From the NCBI GenBank assembly GCA_902787305.1, contig CADAFS010000013.1, positions 1-50,073 of the forward strand: a DNA stretch of 50,073 bases, given 5' to 3'. The notes below the pieces were generated by a model. It saw only the letters and a list, made by a program, of their open reading frames with translations. It did not search any database and was not told the origin of the DNA. Positions 40,352 through 49,925 of this stretch are shown here, piece by piece. The translations under genes were made by a program, and so were the position numbers. Origin of the DNA: an uncultured Pseudomonadota bacterium. GTDB taxonomy: Bacteria; Pseudomonadota; Alphaproteobacteria; Rs-D84. The number at the start of each line of letters is the position of its first letter. The first letter of the stretch is position 1.

Positions 40352-41338
40352 ATGAACAAAAATTTTGTAAATTTTATGAGAAAATATGCCGGCCATAAAA
40401 TCGCCGTCGCCGTTAGTGGTGGGGTCGATTCGGTTGCGTTGCTGTATTGGATGGCGGAAATTATGCCTGGGGATATTGTGTGTTTGCATGTGAATCACGG
40501 CCTGCGTGCCGCCGCGGAAACCGAAACACAATATGTTAGGGATTTGTGCAAAAAACTAAATGTGCCGTGTCATGTTTTTTATTGGAACGGGGAAAAACCG
40601 GAAACCGGGGTCGAAGACGCGGCGCGCCTTGCGCGGTATAAAATGATGACTGATTTTTGCCACGAAAATGGAATTGAATTTATCGCCACCGCGCACCAGG
40701 CGGACGACCAAATCGAAACTTTTTTGATGAACCTTGGGCGGGGCAGCGGGGTTTACGGCCTGGCGGCGATGCGGGGCGAAGGTTTAATGAACGGGATTAA
40801 AATTATTCGGCCGCTTTTGTCGATGTTTCGGCGGGAACTGCGTGCGTTTTGCGATTCGCGTGGCATTAGGTATTTTTCTGATGAAATGAACGATGACCCG
40901 CACTATACGCGCGTGTGCATTCGGCAAAATCGGCATTTGTTGTCTGAAAAACTTGGGATTTCCGATGAACGCATTTTGACCGCAATAGAAAACCTTGGGC
41001 GTGTGCGGGGCGAACGCGAATTAAACCTTGGCGCACTGGTGCGGCGTGTGGTGCGTGGAAACCGTGCAGTGTTTGATGAAACTTTTCTATTTGACCTGGG
41101 CGATGATATTAGGCTAAAGTTTATCGGAACAATCATTCGCCGAATTGGGGGGGACAGGTATTTACCACGGTTGGATTCGTTGTTGCGTGCCACGGAAATG
41201 TTGCGTGCGGATTGTAAATTCACACTGGGGCATTGTACGGTGCGACGGTTGCGCGGTCAAATCTTGGTCGTTCCCGAAGGCGAAAAAACAAGCTTTAGGA
41301 AAAAACATGGAAAAAAATATATTCAAAAATTCAAATAG
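40352..41338 (+). CDS. tilS: tRNA(Ile)-lysidine synthase
   Basis: The 328-residue protein has the PP-loop SGGVDS (22-27), HVNHGLR, ATAHQADDQIETFLMNLGRGSGVYGLAAM and RPLLSMFRRELRAF. It converts the anticodon wobble C of tRNA-Ile2 to lysidine. Its C-terminal region is short compared with E. coli TilS. It overlaps ftsH by 32 bases in another frame, an arrangement that couples the two genes. Confidence 0.95.
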   Translation: MNKNFVNFMRKYAGHKIAVAVSGGVDSVALLYWMAEIMPGDIVCLHVNHGLRAAAETETQYVRDLCKKLNVPCHVFYWNGEKPETGVEDAARLARYKMMTDFCHENGIEFIATAHQADDQIETFLMNLGRGSGVYGLAAMRGEGLMNGIKIIRPLLSMFRRELRAFCDSRGIRYFSDEMNDDPHYTRVCIRQNRHLLSEKLGISDERILTAIENLGRVRGERELNLGALVRRVVRGNRAVFDETFLFDLGDDIRLKFIGTIIRRIGGDRYLPRLDSLLRATEMLRADCKFTLGHCTVRRLRGQILVVPEGEKTSFRKKHGKKYIQKFK

Positions 41339-43178
41339 GTCCCGCTTTGGAATTTCAACGATTTTCTTTGGCATATTTGTCGCGTTATTCTTGGCGGTGG
41401 TTGTAAATTCGTTTATGTCGGAAAATAATTCGAACGGTGTGGTGCGGTCCGAACCGGTGGAACTGTCTTTTTCCGATGTGTTGCGGCGCGCGGATGAAAT
41501 TCAGACGATGAATGTTCGTGGCGATATGGCAACGGGGAAAATGCGCGATGGAACGGAATATCGTGCGACCATTGCGTATAGCCCTGAAATGCTTGAAAAA
41601 TTTGCGGACCGTGGCACGGCCATTTCGATTGACACGTCCAAGGGTTGGGTTGATTACCTTGGGGTGTGGGTGCCGATTATTATGGGGGTGCTGTTTATAT
41701 GGTGGATTTTCCGCGGGCTTCGTGGTGGTGGTGCGGGAATCGGGCGGGCATTGGTTGGACAAAACCCGACCAAGGTTGTGACCGGAAAACCAAAGACAAC
41801 ATTCAAGGATGTCGCCGGAATCGATTCGGAAAAACAAGAATTGAGTGAGGTCGTAGATTTCCTGCGTGATAAATCAAAGTTTGCCGCCGTTGGTGCGCGT
41901 GTGCCACGGGGGGTGTTGCTGTCGGGGGAACCAGGGACGGGTAAAACATTGCTTGCGCGGGCGATTGCGGGCGAAGCGAATGTTCCATTCTTTGCCACAT
42001 CGGGCAGTGATTTTTCCGGAATCATCGTCGGTTTGGGTGTTGCAAAAATCAAAGATATTTTTGAAATGGCAAAGCGGAATGCGCCGTGCTTGCTGTTCAT
42101 TGATGAAATCGATGCGATTGGTCAACGGCGCAGTCAAAATTCGTTCAATGACCAAGACCGCGAACAGACGTTGAATCAATTACTGATTGAAATGGATGGT
42201 TTTTCAAATGAAACCGGAATTATTGTGATTGGCGCGACGAATCGACCGGATATGTTGGACCCTGCGTTGTTGCGGCCGGGTCGGTTCGATAGGCAGGTGC
42301 ACATTGATTTGCCGGATATGGCGGGACGCGAAGAAATTTTGAAACTGCATGCGAAAAAAATCAAAATGCACGAAGGCGTTGACCTTGGGAATCTTGCGCG
42401 CGGAACAACCGGTTTTTCGGGCGCGGACCTTGAAAATTTGTTGAACGAGGCCGCATTGCACGCCGTGCGTTCGGGACGTAAACTGGTCGCGGATGAAGAT
42501 ATAGAAGAAGCGCGCGATAAATCACTGATGGGGCCACGCAAGATTCGCAAGATGCGTCCCGAAGATATCAAACTGACCGCCTATCACGAGGCCGGACATG
42601 CATTCGCCAGTACCGCGTTCGCCGGCATCGCCGACCCGATACACAAGGCGACGATTATTCCGCGCGGACGGGCATTGGGTATGGTGCAACATTTACCGAT
42701 TGATGACAAAGTGTCCATGAGTTTGGCCGAGGTTAGGGCGAATTTGGTAATCGACCTTGCCGGGCGGGCGGCCGAAGAAATTTTCTTTGGTGCGGATAAA
42801 ATCACGACCGGGGCGGAATCGGATATCGCGGCGGCGACTGCTTTGGCGCGGCGTTCGATAACTATGTCGGGGCTTTCGAATAAAATCGGTATGGTTTCCG
42901 TGAACCAGGCGCAAACGTTCGGCGCGCGTGTGCCGCTGGAGGCCGCATCCGAAAAAACCGCCGAAATGGTTGATGCGGAAATACGCGCGTGGACCGATGC
43001 GGCGTATAAAGACGCAATTAAAATCTTGACCAAGAATAGGGCGACCGTTGAAAAATTGGCAAATGAATTATTGAACCGTGAAACACTGACCGGGGACGAA
43101 ATTATGGAAATTGTTTCCGGGAAGAAATCCGCTAAAAAAGCCGCAAAACCCAAAAAGGCGCACGTTGCAAAAAAATAA
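41307..43178 (+). CDS. ftsH: ATP-dependent zinc metalloprotease FtsH
   Basis: The 623-residue protein has two membrane helices (about 14-36 and 120-136). AAA module: Walker A GEPGTGKT (207-214), Walker B LLFIDE (262-267), arginine-finger region LLRPGRFDRQ. The protease motif is HEAGH (His427, Glu428, His431). It degrades membrane and regulatory proteins. The central pore loop reads IIVGLGV where most FtsH proteins have MFVGVGA, so the usual aromatic residue is replaced by Ile. The C-terminus is Lys/Ala-rich. Confidence 0.96.
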   Translation: MEKNIFKNSNRSRFGISTIFFGIFVALFLAVVVNSFMSENNSNGVVRSEPVELSFSDVLRRADEIQTMNVRGDMATGKMRDGTEYRATIAYSPEMLEKFADRGTAISIDTSKGWVDYLGVWVPIIMGVLFIWWIFRGLRGGGAGIGRALVGQNPTKVVTGKPKTTFKDVAGIDSEKQELSEVVDFLRDKSKFAAVGARVPRGVLLSGEPGTGKTLLARAIAGEANVPFFATSGSDFSGIIVGLGVAKIKDIFEMAKRNAPCLLFIDEIDAIGQRRSQNSFNDQDREQTLNQLLIEMDGFSNETGIIVIGATNRPDMLDPALLRPGRFDRQVHIDLPDMAGREEILKLHAKKIKMHEGVDLGNLARGTTGFSGADLENLLNEAALHAVRSGRKLVADEDIEEARDKSLMGPRKIRKMRPEDIKLTAYHEAGHAFASTAFAGIADPIHKATIIPRGRALGMVQHLPIDDKVSMSLAEVRANLVIDLAGRAAEEIFFGADKITTGAESDIAAATALARRSITMSGLSNKIGMVSVNQAQTFGARVPLEAASEKTAEMVDAEIRAWTDAAYKDAIKILTKNRATVEKLANELLNRETLTGDEIMEIVSGKKSAKKAAKPKKAHVAKK

Positions 43179-43194
43179 ATTCGAAGTTTTGCAA

Positions 43195-43791
43195 ATGGAA
43201 CCCAAATTTACCAATTCTGTGTTGGTGACATCGGGCGCGGATGCGGTGATTTTTGATGCGTGGGGGCGGGGCGATGCGTGGGAAAAATTATTGAATACGC
43301 GAAAATTAAACCTGCGCGCGATTTACGCAACCCATGGACACAGTGACCATATTAGTGCCGCGCCGGAACTTGCCAAAATTTATAATGTGCCGTGGTTTCT
43401 GAATTCGGCGGATGTGCCATTGATTTTATGGGGAAATCAGATTTTAGATTTTTGGGAATTGCCACGAATTGCCGATGATTTTGTACGACCACATGATTTG
43501 CGTGCGGGGAAAACAAAAATCCTTGGTGATATGGATATGGAAATAATCGCGGCGCCGGGGCATTCGGCGGGCTGTGTTATGTTTTACTTTCCGGAATATA
43601 AAATTTTACTAAGTGGTGATACGATTTTTCGTGATGGCGTGGGACGCGTCGATTTACCGGGCGGAAACGCCGATGAATTAAAGAAAACGATTTCCGAACT
43701 TGTTGCGCGCAATTTGCCCGACAATACATATGTTGTCCACGGCCACGGCGCCGATTCCATGATGCGTGATATCAAGAAAAGGTATTTGTGA
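43195..43791 (+). CDS. Metallo-beta-lactamase-fold hydrolase, glyoxalase II-like
   Basis: The 198-residue protein has zinc ligands in THGHSDH (His47, His49, Asp51, His52), a His in APGHSAGCVMFYF, an Asp in LLSGDTIF and a final His in VVHGHG. This is the hydroxyacylglutathione hydrolase-like MBL family; the thioester substrate is not determined by sequence. The start at 43195 lies 16 bases after ftsH, so they are likely co-transcribed. A very strong terminator follows. Confidence 0.9.
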   Translation: MEPKFTNSVLVTSGADAVIFDAWGRGDAWEKLLNTRKLNLRAIYATHGHSDHISAAPELAKIYNVPWFLNSADVPLILWGNQILDFWELPRIADDFVRPHDLRAGKTKILGDMDMEIIAAPGHSAGCVMFYFPEYKILLSGDTIFRDGVGRVDLPGGNADELKKTISELVARNLPDNTYVVHGHGADSMMRDIKKRYL

Positions 43792-43795
43792 CCCC

Positions 43796-43833
43796 AACCT
43801 AAAAGACCTAAGAGAACTTAGGTCTTTTAGGTT
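43796..43833. terminator. 17-bp perfect hairpin terminator
   Basis: AACCTAAAAGACCTAAG (43796-43812) pairs perfectly with 43817-43833 around AGAA. It lies between the convergent MBL gene and the minus-strand pseudogene. Confidence 0.85.
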
Positions 43834-44850
43834 ACTTCTGGTTGGCCAAATATTCTGTGGCGTTTGCGAGCAAAACGGGTCGTGTCCAATACTGCATTTC
43901 CCCATATAGAGCAATTATGTCCTCCCTATCTTTGTCAACACTTTGCATGTCTGGTTGATCTAATCTGTGTTGCAGAAATGATTGCACACAATTAAAGTAC
44001 AAATCCAATGGTGGGGTGACAACGTTTCCTTTACCTAAATTTATTATGCTGTCAATTATCTTAACGGGTCCATCTTCGATAAATTCCTTATACCCGTAAA
44101 TACTGTTGAAATCGCGTACTGAGTCTTTCTGCATGTAGGATAAGTCCGAAAATATGTCTCCATCGTGTTGAAAGTATTTTTGCAAGAAGTCACTATAGAT
44201 GTCAGATGAGGGGTTATAAAAGAAGTTGTTGAATTTTCTTGCTATTTCCTCTATCCCAAGATGATTGTTTGGTTTTTGTGACAGGTAATTTGGCAATTCT
44301 TTGCGAATGTTTTGTGTTTGCGCGGAAAGTGAACGCATTGCTCCTTTTTCTTTTTCCGTAAGTACGGGCTTAAATTTATTAAGATAAGTTTGCAAACTAC
44401 ATAAACCACCATAAAATGTAATTGTCGCAATCTGGTGTGGTCAATTCGTATTCTGGATTGTTTGTTATACCGGATTTAAGCAGGGGCTTAAATTTTTCGT
44501 GTTCTGGGATGTTTTGACGAATTGTGCCATTTTCGTATTTTCCTAAGTATTTAATGTTCAGGGTGCTCTTTCCTATTTTTGCCAATGCGTTTAGCCCGTT
44601 TGACAGATGGCTTATTGTGCGTTCCACTCTTTCTTTGTCTTTGGCTAAGTTTTGCAATCTGTCTAAATCTTTAAGAATCCCCGTGGTAAATTCACTGATA
44701 ACTGCGGTTTCCACATACCCAAGTTGATTTAACAAATCGTCACTGGTCTGGTAGAGTGATGGTGTAGGTATATCATTTAGTTCGCTTATCGTAAAAACCT
44801 TTTGTTTATTGTCCCTCTCGGCCCCATGACACGGGTAGTATTAATTTAGT
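43832..44850 (-). pseudogene. Frameshifted, 5'-truncated gene of unknown family
   Basis: Two minus-strand frames abut. The upstream one reads ...SELNDIPTPSLYQTSDDLLNQLGYVETAV... and ends CDNYILWWFM at a stop (44397). The downstream frame, read back across the junction, gives TFYGGLCSLQTYLNKFKPVLTEKEKG, so a single-base shift near 44405-44415 joins them into one protein of at least 330 residues. No ATG exists upstream before a stop near 44850. The 5' end has been lost next to a repeat block at 44880-44945. It is mostly helical and soluble, with no recognised domain. AT-rich codon use differs from tilS and ftsH, which suggests an acquired gene in decay. Confidence 0.7.
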
Positions 44851-44943
44851 TTGTCAAATTTTTTAATTATAAATACAAAAGCGGGACGGGGTAATTCCCA
44901 TATCCTCCGGCGATTCCGTCGAATCTCTTTGGCTAGAGGAGTG
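44851..44943. repeat. Fragment of intergenic family B
   Basis: GACGGGGTAATTCCCATAT repeats 38068-38087. It joins the broken end of the pseudogene to the ppiD terminator stem, and is where the ppiD terminator has lost its T-tract. Confidence 0.6.
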
Positions 44944-44994
44944 CCCGCAGGGCGGGGAAGAATTATTTTACAAACCGGTTGTATATCTTTTCAT

Positions 44995-46272
44995 TTATCT
45001 TGGCGGGGTATTTTCGTTCAAGGTATGCGTTATAATCCGCGTAAACGCATCGGTGTCGGATACAATTGAATTATTACCAATTTTATTTTTAAATGTTTCA
45101 ACCAAAACCGGCATTGGTGCGCCATCCGTGCGTGACACGGTCAGTTTTTTTGCACCCTGTAATTTTCCGTTTTCGTTCAGTTCAACCAACAATTCATTTG
45201 CGCGAACGTATGCCATTTTTTCCTGTTCAGATTTTGTCCATTCGGCGACGATTTCCTTTTTCACCGAATCGAATTCCGCCGTATGTTCGGGAATAATTTT
45301 ATCCACGCGAACGATTATAAAACCAGTTTTGGTTTCGATAAGTTCACTTTCGGTTTCGGGCGCAAGTTCAAATATATTTGCCACAACCGATTCTGTTAAA
45401 TTTTTATCATCTGGCAATTTTTCGGTTGAAACACCGGTGTGTTGCACGAACTTTGCATTATGTGTTTTTGCCGCCGCGGACAATTTTTCACCACCGATTA
45501 TATCGTCCTCCATTTTTTGCGCGGTTTTAAGTGCAATTTCATATTCGTCCGGTTTATCCATCGCCGCCGGAACAATTACGTATGATATGTCGCGTGATTC
45601 CGCCACATGATGTGGATGCGCGGCGTAAAAATCACGCAATTCTTCGTCAGTTGGTTTTTGCGTTTTGAATGTGGAAAACTTTACAGCCGCCATATTTATT
45701 TCGCGTTTTGTATTGCGTGCATTATACGCCGCAACGGTTGCAAACCGTGGCGTTTCGATTTGTGTCGCCATCGGCACATTTACCATTTCGTGCAATGCCT
45801 TTATACGCAAATCATTTGCAACATCCGATTCGGTAAGTCCCGAATTTTGCAGGACGACATCAAACGCCGCCGTTGAAAATTTGCCGTTTTCTTGGAATTG
45901 CGGAATCGCGCGAATATCATTTGCGATTCGGTGGTCGGACACGACATAGCCCAAATCATCCGCGTGTTTGCTAATTCTTTGGACCGATGCGATTTTTTTT
46001 ATCACGCCGTTTTGAAAGTCCGACATTTTTACCGGGTTTGAATAAAGTTCGCGTTGTTCTTCGCGGGACATATTCGCCAATTCGTTCGAACGCATATTAT
46101 TGTATTGCTGAATCGAAATCTTTTCACCGCCGACGCGCGCCAGTGTCGTATCGGATGATGTAAGACCAAATACCCATTCGGCGACGCCCCACCCAACGAA
46201 CGAAAAGATTAGAATTCCCATTAAAACCTTGGCCAACGGTTTATCGGCCGCATTACGTAAATATTCTAGCAT
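44995..46272 (-). CDS. Membrane-anchored periplasmic folding factor, PpiD/SurA-N-like, altered C-terminus
   Basis: The protein is about 425 residues. It starts MLEYLRNAADKPLAKVLMGILIFSFVGWGVAEWVFG, the N-terminal anchor typical of PpiD. The SurA-like N-domain follows (ARVGGEKISIQQYNNMRSNEL, then LGYVVSDHRIANDIRAIPQFQENGKFS). It would assist folding of outer-membrane proteins such as the autotransporter. No clear parvulin catalytic motif is present. The C-terminus ends ITHTLNENTPPR. A second frame over the same bases encodes YNAYLERKYPAKINEKIYNRFVK, which looks like the normal ending, so a deletion has probably shifted the frame. AAAAGGTG precedes the ATG. Confidence 0.82.
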   Translation of the reverse strand: MLEYLRNAADKPLAKVLMGILIFSFVGWGVAEWVFGLTSSDTTLARVGGEKISIQQYNNMRSNELANMSREEQRELYSNPVKMSDFQNGVIKKIASVQRISKHADDLGYVVSDHRIANDIRAIPQFQENGKFSTAAFDVVLQNSGLTESDVANDLRIKALHEMVNVPMATQIETPRFATVAAYNARNTKREINMAAVKFSTFKTQKPTDEELRDFYAAHPHHVAESRDISYVIVPAAMDKPDEYEIALKTAQKMEDDIIGGEKLSAAAKTHNAKFVQHTGVSTEKLPDDKNLTESVVANIFELAPETESELIETKTGFIIVRVDKIIPEHTAEFDSVKKEIVAEWTKSEQEKMAYVRANELLVELNENGKLQGAKKLTVSRTDGAPMPVLVETFKNKIGNNSIVSDTDAFTRIITHTLNENTPPR

Positions 46273-46338
46273 TTTTTCACCTTTTGCGATAACATAGCAA
46301 AATGTAACCAAGAAAATCAACGGAAAAAAGGATGAAAA

Positions 46339-47043
46339 ATGAAAATTATTGCAGGAAACTGGAAAATGAACGGGTCGCGCGCGGCTTTGGACGAAATGAT
46401 TGGCGCAATTACGCCGGTAAAGACCGAAAATCGCGTGATTTTGTGTGTGCCTTTTACAATGGTGCGGGCGGGGATGGAAAATGTTGCAATTGGCGCCCAA
46501 GACATCAGCGCGCATGAAAAAGGTGCCTATACCGGTGAAGTGTCGGGCGCAATGTTGGCCGAAGCGGGTGCGAAATATGTAATTGTCGGGCACAGTGAAC
46601 GCCGCATGTATCATGACGAAACGAACGATATTGTTCGGCAAAAGGCGCAGATGGCGTTGGAAAATGGACTAACGCCTATTATATGTGTTGGCGAAACGAT
46701 GGATGAAAAACGCGCCGGAAAAACTTTTGATATTATAGAGGCGGGCGTAAAGGAATCAGTACCAGAAGACGCGCATGACGATATTATTATCGCGTATGAA
46801 CCACGATGGGCGATTGGTGCGGGAATAACGCCAACCGCGCAAGAAATCGCCGATGCGCACAAGGTGATTGCGGATACTTTATCGTATATGGGACTTGGGG
46901 GAACGCCGATTTTGTATGGTGCAAGTGTAAATGCGTCAAATGTCGCCGATATTGTCGCAATAAGGAATGTTGATGGGGTGCTGGTTGGGGGGGCGTCCTT
47001 GAAACCGCAAGAATTTGTCACTATAATACAAAATGCAAAGTAA
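46339..47043 (+). CDS. tpiA: Triosephosphate isomerase
   Basis: 234 residues. GNWKMN supplies Asn7 and Lys9. His85 is in VIVGHSERR and catalytic Glu154 in AYEPRWAIGAG. ILYGASVNASN and GVLVGGASL complete the phosphate-binding site. It interconverts dihydroxyacetone phosphate and glyceraldehyde 3-phosphate. AAAAAAGGATG precedes the ATG. It is divergent from ppiD and just upstream of grpE. Confidence 0.97.
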   Translation: MKIIAGNWKMNGSRAALDEMIGAITPVKTENRVILCVPFTMVRAGMENVAIGAQDISAHEKGAYTGEVSGAMLAEAGAKYVIVGHSERRMYHDETNDIVRQKAQMALENGLTPIICVGETMDEKRAGKTFDIIEAGVKESVPEDAHDDIIIAYEPRWAIGAGITPTAQEIADAHKVIADTLSYMGLGGTPILYGASVNASNVADIVAIRNVDGVLVGGASLKPQEFVTIIQNAK

Positions 47044-47062
47044 CAAAAATAGAGAAATATTC

Positions 47063-47575
47063 ATGGAAGATAAAAAAGAAGTTAAAGTTGAAACCGTGTC
47101 GGTAAAGGATGTAAAGGCCCCCGAAAAACCGGCGGAAGAAAAGAAAGATGAAACCGCGGAATTGGTCGCGCAAATTGCCGAACTGAACGATAAATACCTG
47201 CGCACGGCGGCGGAGTTGGAAAACACCCGTCGTCGCGCCGCTATTGATGCGGATGCGCGTGCACGTTCGCGGGCGATGTCGGTTGCGGAAAAAATCTTGC
47301 CGGTTATGGATGCAATCCACGCGGCACTTAAACATTCGCCCGATGACGCGGGTATTCAATCTATGGCGCGGGCGATGGAATCCGCGTTTGAACAGATTGG
47401 AATTACAAAAATAAAGTCGGTTGGCGAAATACTGAACCCCGCATTGCATAATGCGATTCAGGTTGTGACCGCGGTCGATGGTGTTGCGTCGAACACCGTG
47501 GTTGAAGAAATGCAGGCCGGATATATGTTCGGCGATAATGTGTTGCGAACCGCGATGGTGGTTGTCGCAAAATAA
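47063..47575 (+). CDS. grpE: Nucleotide exchange factor GrpE
   Basis: 170 residues. A charged N-terminal part, a long helix (LVAQIAELNDKYLRTAAELENTRRRA), and the C-terminal beta domain with GEILNPALHNAIQVV, VVEEMQAGYMFGDNVLRTAMVVVAK. It releases ADP from DnaK, which is not in this window. The start at 47063 is weakly supported by AGAGAAATA. It is likely co-transcribed with tpiA. Confidence 0.95.
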   Translation: MEDKKEVKVETVSVKDVKAPEKPAEEKKDETAELVAQIAELNDKYLRTAAELENTRRRAAIDADARARSRAMSVAEKILPVMDAIHAALKHSPDDAGIQSMARAMESAFEQIGITKIKSVGEILNPALHNAIQVVTAVDGVASNTVVEEMQAGYMFGDNVLRTAMVVVAK

Positions 47576-47588
47576 TTGGACGCCACGT

Positions 47589-47617
47589 TTGCGAATGGCA
47601 TTTTTGTGTGGTATAAT
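47589..47617 (+). promoter_or_regulatory. clpP-clpX promoter
   Basis: TTGCGA (47589-47594), 17-base spacer, TATAAT (47612-47617). AATCAGAAATAATCAGAAATAA follows as a short tandem repeat before the ribosome site. Confidence 0.8.
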
Positions 47618-47648
47618 CAGAAATAATCAGAAATAAAAGGTGTGTGTT

Positions 47649-48233
47649 ATGTCTTTGATACCAATGGTCATAGAAGAATCCCCGCGTGGCGAGCGGTCTT
47701 TTGATATCTATTCGCGTTTGCTGCGGGATAGGATTGTTATGGTTTCCGGTACAATTGAAACGGCGATGGCGAATACGATTGTGGCCCAGTTGTTATTTTT
47801 GGAATCGGAAAATCCAAATGCGGATATTTCACTTTATATCAATAGCCCCGGTGGTGATGTAAATGCCGGTTATGCGATTATGGATACTATGCAATACATA
47901 AAATCGCCTGTTTCCACGATTGGTATGGGTTTGGTTGCGTCCATGGGGTCGGTGTTGCTTGCTGCCGGCGAAAAGGGAAAGCGATTTGTTTTGCCGAATA
48001 CCGAAATTATGATTCATCAACCTTCTTCGGGAACCCAAGGTAAAGTGACGGATATGGAAATATATATGCAGGAAATGCAAAGGTTAAAGAAAGTGTTCGT
48101 TAAACATATGTCTGAATTTACCGGTCGCAAGGAAAAAGAGGTTTTTGATGCGATGGAACGTGATAACTGGATGGACGCCGATGAGGCAAAGAAATTCGGA
48201 CTTATTGATGGAATTTTGACAAGGAAAAAATAG
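47649..48233 (+). CDS. clpP: ATP-dependent Clp protease proteolytic subunit
   Basis: 194 residues. The catalytic triad is Ser98 ([11 protein letters not shown]), His123 (MIHQP) and Asp172 (ERDNWM). [22 protein letters not shown] is the substrate-groove block. The usual N-terminal axial loop is retained ([23 protein letters not shown]). It forms a tetradecamer with ClpX. The ATG at 47649 follows AAAAGG by 8 bases. Confidence 0.98.
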   Translation: MSLIPMVIEESPRGERSFDIYSRLLRDRIVMVSGTIETAMANTIVAQLLFLESENPNADISLYINSPGGDVNAGYAIMDTMQYIKSPVSTIGMGLVASMGSVLLAAGEKGKRFVLPNTEIMIHQPSSGTQGKVTDMEIYMQEMQRLKKVFVKHMSEFTGRKEKEVFDAMERDNWMDADEAKKFGLIDGILTRKK

Positions 48234-48241
48234 GGCGGAAT

Positions 48242-49498
48242 ATGACGGACGAAAAGAAAACAACGGAAAAAAAACAACAGTTTTGCAGTTTCTGTGGCAA
48301 GGCGGTTTACGAAGTAAAAAAATTGGTCAGTGGTCGTAATGTCTGCATTTGCGATGAATGTATCGCATTGTGTAATGATATTATGGCGGACGACATGCGG
48401 ACCGAGGTTGCCAGGGACGCCGCAAAATTGCCAACGCCGTCACAAATCTATGATTTCCTTAATGAATATATTATCGGCCAAGATACAGCGAAACGGACAT
48501 TGGCGGTCGCGGTGTATAATCATTATAAACGGCATAATGTCACGCTTTCGTCCAATGTTGAAATACAAAAATCTAATGTTTTGCTGATTGGGCCAACGGG
48601 GACGGGAAAGACGCTTTTTGCGCAAACACTTGCGCGCATTTTGGACGTGCCGTTCGCGATTGCCGATGCAACTACACTGACCGAGGCCGGATATGTTGGC
48701 GACGATGTCGAAAGTGTTTTGACGCAATTATTGCATAATGCGAATTTCGATGTGGACAAGGCGCAACGCGGAATTGTTTATATCGATGAAATTGATAAAA
48801 TTGCGCGGAAATCTGAAAATCCATCCCTTACGCGGGATGTGTCCGGCGAGGGTGTGCAACAGGCATTGTTGAAATTGGTCGAAGGAACGATTGCGAATGT
48901 TTCCGCCGGTGGGGCGGGGCGCAAGCATCCGGGCGAAGCGACCGTTCGTTTGGATACAAGCAAGATTTTGTTTATCTGTGGCGGGGCATTCGATGGGTTG
49001 AATCGCGTGATTGCAAATCGCAAGTGTGAACGCGCCGGAATTGGGTTTGGAGCGGATGTTTCGTCAAAGAAAGAACGCGATGCGAAAAACTATTTGTCCG
49101 ATGTGCAACCCGAAGATTTGGTAAAGTTTGGAATTATCCCGGAATTGGTTGGGCGATTGCCGGTTATTGCGACACTTTCGGAATTAGATGAAAATGCGTT
49201 GGTGCAAATACTTACCGAACCGAAAAACGCGATTGTAAAGCAATATACTGCGATGCTTGCCATGGACGATGTGAAATTGACGATAAAGGATGACGGATTG
49301 CGGGAAATTGCGAAACTTGCACTGGCGCGGAAAACGGGGGCGCGTGGATTGCGCAGTATTTTGGAAAAGATTTTGTTGGAACCAATGTTCTATGCGCCGG
49401 ATAAAAAAGATTTAGCGGAAATTGTTATTGATAAAGATGTGGTTATTGGTAAAAAGCCGCCAATCGAAATTATGCGCAGTGCCAAAAAGGCCGCATAA
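48242..49498 (+). CDS. clpX: ATP-dependent Clp protease ATPase subunit ClpX
   Basis: 418 residues. The N-terminal zinc-binding domain uses Cys15, Cys18, Cys37 and Cys40. Walker A is GPTGTGKT (117-124) and the pore loop is GYVGDD (about 150-155). Walker B is IVYIDEIDK and the C-domain keeps [21 protein letters not shown]. It unfolds substrates for ClpP. It starts 8 bases after clpP, in the same operon. Confidence 0.98.
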   Translation: MTDEKKTTEKKQQFCSFCGKAVYEVKKLVSGRNVCICDECIALCNDIMADDMRTEVARDAAKLPTPSQIYDFLNEYIIGQDTAKRTLAVAVYNHYKRHNVTLSSNVEIQKSNVLLIGPTGTGKTLFAQTLARILDVPFAIADATTLTEAGYVGDDVESVLTQLLHNANFDVDKAQRGIVYIDEIDKIARKSENPSLTRDVSGEGVQQALLKLVEGTIANVSAGGAGRKHPGEATVRLDTSKILFICGGAFDGLNRVIANRKCERAGIGFGADVSSKKERDAKNYLSDVQPEDLVKFGIIPELVGRLPVIATLSELDENALVQILTEPKNAIVKQYTAMLAMDDVKLTIKDDGLREIAKLALARKTGARGLRSILEKILLEPMFYAPDKKDLAEIVIDKDVVIGKKPPIEIMRSAKKAA

Positions 49499-49697
49499 AG
49501 TCGATAAGATTTTCAAAATGTGACATAAACAATTCCAGATTGCATATGAACCCGTCCCCGATTTGACCATCGCTATCGCCCGGTCTCATCGACCCTGCCG
49601 CAAGTGCGGGGTTTTTCTTCCCAGGGGTAAGGGGGCTTTTCGCACCATAAATCGCCCGATTTTTGCCCATGTTTTTTGAGGGGTGTGATTTTACGCA
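49499..49697. other. Non-coding stretch after clpX
   Basis: No gene. A weak hairpin (CCGC AAGT GCGG) followed by GGTTTTTCTTCC at about 49599-49622 is the likely clpX terminator. Nothing else is clear. Confidence 0.5.
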
Positions 49698-49925
49698 AAC
49701 CCGCGGAATTCGTGGGTTTTTGGTGGGAAAAAGTGTTGAAAAAAAACCAAGGTTTTTAGTCAACACTTTTTTTCAAAAAATCAAAATTTTTATTTCCTGT
49801 AAAATCAATGACTTACGATTTTTCGAATTTTTGCCGAACAAGGTGTCAAAAAACCTTGGTTTTTGTTACACTATTATCAGCGAATTTGTATGCAAGTAAA
49901 TCAAAGGAAAAAAGGAGAGTAAATC
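49698..49925 (+). promoter_or_regulatory. Leader region with two ACCAAGGT-type palindromes (copy 2)
   Basis: AACCCGCG (49698-49705) faces CGTGGGTT (49711-49718). GTGTTGA...AAACCAAGGTTT...TCAACAC (49731-49764) is one palindrome. GTGTCAAAAAACCTTGGTTTTTG...ACAC near 49842-49872 is a second. The copy ends with AAAAAAGGAGAG and shares nearly all blocks with the leader at 38862-39000. Confidence 0.65.
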
